Below, in pieces: positions 5,278-7,942 of a stretch of 7,942 nt of DNA. The DNA lies in contig CASGAK010000084.1 of assembly GCA_949299435.1 (NCBI GenBank), positions 1 to 7,942 of the forward strand, in the 5' to 3' direction. Both the position numbers and the translations under genes were made by a program. Every line of letters starts with the position of its first letter. Within the stretch, counting starts at the first letter, position 1. Source of the stretch: an uncultured bacterium. GTDB lineage: Bacteria; Cyanobacteriota; Vampirovibrionia; Gastranaerophilales; Gastranaerophilaceae. The notes under the pieces were generated by a model. It had not been told where the DNA came from. It was given only the letters and a program-made list of their open reading frames with translations, and searched no databases.

Positions 5278-6159
5278 ATGGATAAGGGATATGTAGAAAA
5301 CGGTTTTATCGTTGACTTGAGTAACGCAAAAAAGACTTCTGAAATAATCTATGAGCTTAGCAGAATTCTAAATTTGCCCGAGGCTAAAGATAAAAAAGTT
5401 TGCTTGAAATTAGGTGCACTTAGTCTAACAGAGACAAATCTTGCGAGTATAAAAGCACTGGTTGAGTCAATGGACAGTGAGTTGGAGTTTATATCCAGCG
5501 AATCTATAGAAACAAAATCAGCAGCAGATGTTTTAGGAATAAAAATTTATGAAATAGAAAACGAAGTAGAAGCGCCGGATTTTAATGAGGACGGAACGGT
5601 AGAGGATAACGTAAATCCTGAATTGGAAAGTGCATTGGATAAAATATTTGGTGAAGGCGATTTTGAAGAAAGATTCCCTGAAGAAGACGAAGAAAAAGAA
5701 GTAAATGAAGAAGTTCGTTCAGATATAGAAATATCAACAGACGAATTTGACAATTTAGATGAAACATTCGAGGAAATAAAAAAGCACATGAAAGAGAATG
5801 AGAAATTACCGACTCTATATGTGCAAAGAACACTTCGTTCAGGTCAGAGCCTGAAGTCAGATGGTAATATTGTAATAGTAGGTGATGTAAACCCCGGAGC
5901 AGAGATAATTGCAAAAGGTGACATTACCGTATGGGGAGTGCTAGGCGGTATAGCTCATGCGGGATCTGACGGTAACAATTATTCAAGAATAAGGGCCTTG
6001 AAACTCCATGCCATTCAATTGCGAATAGGTGATATTTTTGCAAGACGTCCAGATACTGTAAATATTCCCTATGTGCAGAAATCAGATTCTTTTATCCCTG
6101 AAGAAGCACGAGTAAGCAGAAAACATATTGTAATTTATAAACTACATGAATCACAATAG
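5278..6159 (+). CDS. minC: Septum site-determining protein MinC
   Basis: MinC is the FtsZ antagonist recruited to the membrane by MinD, preventing division away from mid-cell. The 293-residue product has an N-terminal domain (about 1-95; GFIVDL and KKVCLKLGALSLTETNL fit the MinC_N fold). A long linker (about 96-177) follows. The C-terminal beta-helix (178-275) holds RTLRSGQSL with the conserved RSGQ at 187-190, GDVNPGAEI (202-210) and GDITVWGVLGGIAHAG (214-229). The RSGQ region is the MinD-binding surface in known MinC. E. coli MinC is 231 residues; the extra length is the linker, which is crowded with Asp and Glu (for example the EEDEEKE stretch near 135-141), and is longer than usual. The start is supported by AAGGA at 5268-5272, five bases before the ATG. 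minD follows after 45 bases. Confidence 0.95.
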   Translation: MDKGYVENGFIVDLSNAKKTSEIIYELSRILNLPEAKDKKVCLKLGALSLTETNLASIKALVESMDSELEFISSESIETKSAADVLGIKIYEIENEVEAPDFNEDGTVEDNVNPELESALDKIFGEGDFEERFPEEDEEKEVNEEVRSDIEISTDEFDNLDETFEEIKKHMKENEKLPTLYVQRTLRSGQSLKSDGNIVIVGDVNPGAEIIAKGDITVWGVLGGIAHAGSDGNNYSRIRALKLHAIQLRIGDIFARRPDTVNIPYVQKSDSFIPEEARVSRKHIVIYKLHESQ

Positions 6160-6204
6160 GTAATCCCCTAAGAGAAATGAAGTTAACACTATAAAGGAGA
6201 AATA

Positions 6205-7020
6205 ATGAGCGGTCGAGTAATAGTAATTACTTCCGGAAAAGGCGGAGTAGGTAAGACAACAACCAACGCAAATATAGGAACAGCACTTGCAAGGGCAGGT
6301 AAAAAAGTTGTCATGATAGATACAGACTTAGGGCTAAGGAATTTAGACCTTTTGCTTGGACTTGAAAACAGAATTGTATATACAATAGTAGACGTTGTCG
6401 AAGAACGTTGTAAACTAAAACAAGCACTTGTAAAAGACAAGAAAAATCCTAACTTATGTCTTCTAGCTGCAGCTCAAACCAGAGATAAAACAGCAGTGAC
6501 AGAAGAACAGTTAAAAAATATTTGTGAAGAATTACAAAAAGATTTCGATTTTATATTGGTAGACTGCCCTGCAGGAATAGAGCAAGGTTTTCAAAATGCA
6601 GTAGCGGGAGCAAGCGAAGCAATTGTCGTAACCACTCCTGAAATGTCAGCAGTCAGAGATGCTGATAGAATTATCGGTTTATTGGAAGCAAAAGAGGAAA
6701 TTAAATCATATAAACTTTTGCTAAACCGTGTTCGTCCAAATCTAATCAAATCAAATGATATGATGAGTGTAGAAGACGTAGTTGAAATTCTTTCAGCGGA
6801 CCTGATAGGTATAATCCCTGAAGATACAGGAATTATTACATCTACAAACAAAGGCGATCCGATAGTAAATGATGAAACCTCCCTTGCAGGTAAAGCATAT
6901 AATAATGTAGCAAGAAGGATAATAGGTGAAGATGTACCGTTCTTGAACCTTGAAGAAGACAGAGGGGTAATCGCAAAAGTTAAAAAATTCTTCTCCGGAT
7001 TAATAGGAAAGGAGAAGTAA
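6205..7020 (+). CDS. minD: Septum site-determining protein MinD
   Basis: MinD is the membrane-associated ATPase that dimerises with ATP, carries MinC to the membrane and is released by MinE. The 271 residues match the family length. The deviant Walker A motif is SGKGGVGKTT (10-19) with signature Lys12 and Walker Lys17; switch I is IDTDLGLRNLD (38-48); Walker B is ILVDCPAGIE (117-126) with D120. The C-terminal segment VIAKVKKFFSGLIGKEK (255-271) is the amphipathic membrane-targeting helix. All key residues are present, so it should be active. AAGGAG at 6194-6199 lies five bases before the ATG. The 45-base gap after minC holds no obvious promoter. minE starts one base after its stop, so the two are coupled. 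Confidence 0.97.
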   Translation: MSGRVIVITSGKGGVGKTTTNANIGTALARAGKKVVMIDTDLGLRNLDLLLGLENRIVYTIVDVVEERCKLKQALVKDKKNPNLCLLAAAQTRDKTAVTEEQLKNICEELQKDFDFILVDCPAGIEQGFQNAVAGASEAIVVTTPEMSAVRDADRIIGLLEAKEEIKSYKLLLNRVRPNLIKSNDMMSVEDVVEILSADLIGIIPEDTGIITSTNKGDPIVNDETSLAGKAYNNVARRIIGEDVPFLNLEEDRGVIAKVKKFFSGLIGKEK

Positions 7021-7021
7021 G

Positions 7022-7498
7022 ATGAAAGATATATTTCAAGATTTATTCAATAAAGTTTTTGGATTCTTTCGTCAAGCAGAAAAAGAAGAAAATGCAAAAG
7101 ATACAGCCGTAAATCGTCTACGTGTAGTATTAATGCAAGATAGAACAAATTTAACACCTGAGCTTTTGGAAAAAATGCGAGGTGAATTAATAGAACTTCT
7201 TTCAAAATATGTCGAAATGGACAAAGACGCTTTAGAGCTAAACTTTGAGCAAGAAGGAAATCAAATGGCGTTGATGCTATCGATTCCTGTACTTAGAGCA
7301 AAAGATGAAGATGAAATAGAAGACCAAGATGATGAAAAAACTTCATCTGAAAATCCTGAAGAAGAAGAACAAAATGATAATTCAGAAGATGCTCAAGACC
7401 AAGAACCGGAAAAAGAAAATAGTGATGAAACTTCTGAAGAAGAAGAACAAAAAATAGAAGAATCTAATACCAACCAAAAAGAACAAAAATCAAAATAA
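7022..7498 (+). CDS. minE: Cell division topological specificity factor MinE with an unusual acidic C-terminal tail
   Basis: MinE stimulates MinD's ATPase and removes it from the membrane, setting up the pole-to-pole pattern. The first 92 residues are a full-length MinE. They comprise a hydrophobic/amphipathic membrane-binding N-terminus (IFQDLFNKVFGFF, 4-16), the MinD-binding segment AVNRLRVVLMQDR (29-41), and the topological-specificity domain (about 42-91: LTPELLEKMRGELIELLSKY, then strand MALMLSIPV). MinE is usually 80-110 residues; this one is 158 because of a 66-residue tail (93-158) of which 30 residues are Asp or Glu and most of the rest are Gln, Asn, Ser and Lys. The tail is in frame, lacks secondary-structure cues, and uses GAA-rich codons. 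AAGGAG at 7009-7014 is seven bases before the ATG, inside the end of minD. It is the last gene of the operon, with a terminator at 7536. Confidence 0.94.
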   Translation: MKDIFQDLFNKVFGFFRQAEKEENAKDTAVNRLRVVLMQDRTNLTPELLEKMRGELIELLSKYVEMDKDALELNFEQEGNQMALMLSIPVLRAKDEDEIEDQDDEKTSSENPEEEEQNDNSEDAQDQEPEKENSDETSEEEEQKIEESNTNQKEQKSK

Positions 7499-7500
7499 TC

Positions 7501-7516
7501 CTCTGAATTTTCAGAG
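7501..7516 (+). other. Hairpin just after minE
   Basis: CTCTGA (7501-7506) pairs with TCAGAG (7511-7516) around a 4-base loop. No T-run follows, so it is not itself a terminator. It may stabilise the mRNA 3' end next to the true terminator downstream. Confidence 0.5.
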
Positions 7517-7535
7517 AATAAGAGAGAGAAATAAT

Positions 7536-7561
7536 ACCGCATTTTATGCGGTTTTTTTTTT
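7536..7561 (+). terminator. Intrinsic terminator of the min operon
   Basis: ACCGCAT (7536-7542) pairs perfectly with ATGCGGT (7546-7552) around a 3-base loop, directly followed by an unbroken run of T to 7561. This is a strong Rho-independent terminator 38 bases after minE. Confidence 0.95.
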
Positions 7562-7624
7562 ATAAAAACGAAAACTAAAAATATTTTTATAAATGTAAAA
7601 TAAAAAAGACAAAAAATTAAAAAA

Positions 7625-7643
7625 TGTAACAAAACATGTTACA
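7625..7643. promoter_or_regulatory. 19-bp palindrome upstream of the rpsJ promoter
   Basis: TGTAACA (7625-7631) and TGTTACA (7637-7643) form a perfect 7-bp inverted repeat with 5 bases between. It ends 28 bp before the -35 box of the rpsJ promoter. The form suggests a dimeric regulator site. It does not fit the cyanobacterial NtcA box (GTA-N8-TAC), since the spacing here is 11, and I cannot assign a binder. Confidence 0.45.
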
Positions 7644-7671
7644 AAAACGAAACAATCTGACAAAATCTTTA

Positions 7672-7700
7672 TTGACAGGTATTTATGTTTGTAATAATAT
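7672..7700 (+). promoter_or_regulatory. Promoter of rpsJ (S10 operon)
   Basis: A perfect -35 TTGACA at 7672-7677 and a -10 TAATAT at 7695-7700 (four of six matches) are separated by the optimal 17 bases. The start should be near 7707, giving a leader of about 135 bases. This is the best sigma-70-type promoter in the window, fitting a ribosomal protein operon. Confidence 0.75.
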
Positions 7701-7773
7701 CGGTATGCTTGAAGTATAGTAAATTTTTAACAAATACCCGAAATTATTTACAAATAGCAATCAGGCAAAACAA

Positions 7774-7807
7774 GGCGTTGCAGAGGTTACGCCCGAGTAA
7801 TAACCTC
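7774..7807 (+). promoter_or_regulatory. Predicted H-type pseudoknot in the rpsJ leader
   Basis: Stem 1 is GGCGT (7774-7778) with ACGCC (7789-7793). The loop of stem 1 contains GAGGTT (7783-7788), which is perfectly complementary to AACCTC (7802-7807), giving stem 2. Connecting loops are 4, 0 and 8 bases, the normal geometry for an H-type pseudoknot. Alternatively the two stems could be competing hairpins, with stem 2 extended to 7 bp by A7789-T7801. It ends 23 bases before the AAAGGA ribosome binding site at 7831-7836. Ribosomal protein leaders often carry such structures for feedback control; which protein would bind here is not known. The rest of the 344-base gap 7499-7842 holds only the terminator, palindrome and promoter listed separately, with no coding frame. 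Confidence 0.55.
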
Positions 7808-7842
7808 AAAAGTGTATTTATACAAAAAGAAAAGGAATAAAT

Positions 7843-7942
7843 ATGGCAAGCACAAAAAGACAAAGAATCAGAGTTTGTTTAAAAGCATACGATCATAAAT
7901 TAATTGACGTATCTTCAGACAAAATCGTAGAAACAGCAAAAA
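7843..7942 (+). CDS. rpsJ: 30S ribosomal protein S10, N-terminal fragment
   Basis: The frame from ATG at 7843 runs to the window edge and gives 33 residues: MASTKRQRIRVCLKAYDHKL, then IDVSSDKIVETAK. This matches the S10 N-terminus ('Q-[KR]-I-R-[IV]-x-L-K-[AS]-[FY]-D-H-x-L-[IL]-D-x-[SA]'). S10 is about 100-105 residues, so a third is present. It belongs to the 30S head near S3 and also acts as NusE in transcription antitermination. AAAGGA at 7831-7836 is six bases before the ATG. The gene has its own promoter and a long structured leader, which suggests it heads the S10 ribosomal protein operon here. Confidence 0.96.
   Translation, partial: MASTKRQRIRVCLKAYDHKLIDVSSDKIVETAK

Noticed and set aside
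5547..5914. Two minus-strand frames rich in Ser or Leu
   Set aside because: They mirror the acidic GAA/GAT-rich linker of minC, whose complement reads as Ser/Phe/Leu; no start signal or family resemblance.
6189..6851. Minus-strand frames opposite minD
   Set aside because: Shadows of the highly conserved minD coding sequence.
7393..7632. Minus-strand frame of 79 codons, Phe/Ser rich
   Set aside because: It crosses the min terminator hairpin and is the complement of the acidic minE tail; no ribosome binding site.
7625..7643. NtcA-type nitrogen control box
   Set aside because: NtcA needs GTA and TAC eight bases apart; here they are eleven apart, so only a generic palindrome is claimed.
1..7942. 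CRISPR, transposon, tRNA or attachment-site signatures
   Set aside because: No regularly spaced repeats, transposase motifs, tRNA-like cloverleaf or integrase-linked repeats were seen; gene content is core chromosomal.

Overview
The window is AT-rich, gene-dense bacterial DNA. The best-fitting source is a non-photosynthetic cyanobacterial relative of the Melainabacteria/Gastranaerophilales type. This is an inference from four things: low GC, a complete minC-minD-minE operon, a SecG of cyanobacterial flavour, and a small protein with the N-terminal 'NQSFTAL' pattern I associate with that group. No 16S or other decisive marker is present, so the taxonomic call is moderate.

Layout. At the left edge is the first 26 codons of a ComM/YifB-type Mg-chelatase-like ATPase on the minus strand, divergent from a GT9 glycosyltransferase (150-1157, plus) followed by a small orphan protein (1202-1579). 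A bidirectional terminator separates these from a convergent four-gene minus-strand operon. In transcription order that operon is an NrtR-like Nudix/winged-helix regulator (4006-3323), secG (3319-3095), tcdA (3082-2327) and an SDR oxidoreductase (2334-1630). Its promoter sits in a divergent region with two tandem palindromes. On the other side, plus strand, lies a 321-residue protein with a Tyr/Asn/Phe-rich N-terminus, a lysozyme-like domain and an EF-hand-like loop. Next come minC, minD and minE (5278-7498), ending at a strong intrinsic terminator. The last 344-base intergenic stretch carries a 19-bp palindrome, a near-consensus promoter and a long leader that can fold as an H-type pseudoknot just before rpsJ (ribosomal protein S10), which is cut by the right edge.

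How the genes work together. MinC, MinD and MinE form the division-site selection system. MinD recruits the FtsZ inhibitor MinC to the membrane and MinE drives MinD off. Here both MinC (in its linker) and MinE (in its tail) carry acidic low-complexity segments. The minus-strand operon mixes a probable ADP-ribose/NAD-sensing regulator with protein export, tRNA modification and redox genes. The most notable signals are regulatory: two divergent promoters whose -10 boxes predict leaderless mRNAs, a palindrome pair over the NrtR-like promoter, and the pseudoknot in the rpsJ leader. I see no mobile element, CRISPR array, tRNA or rRNA.
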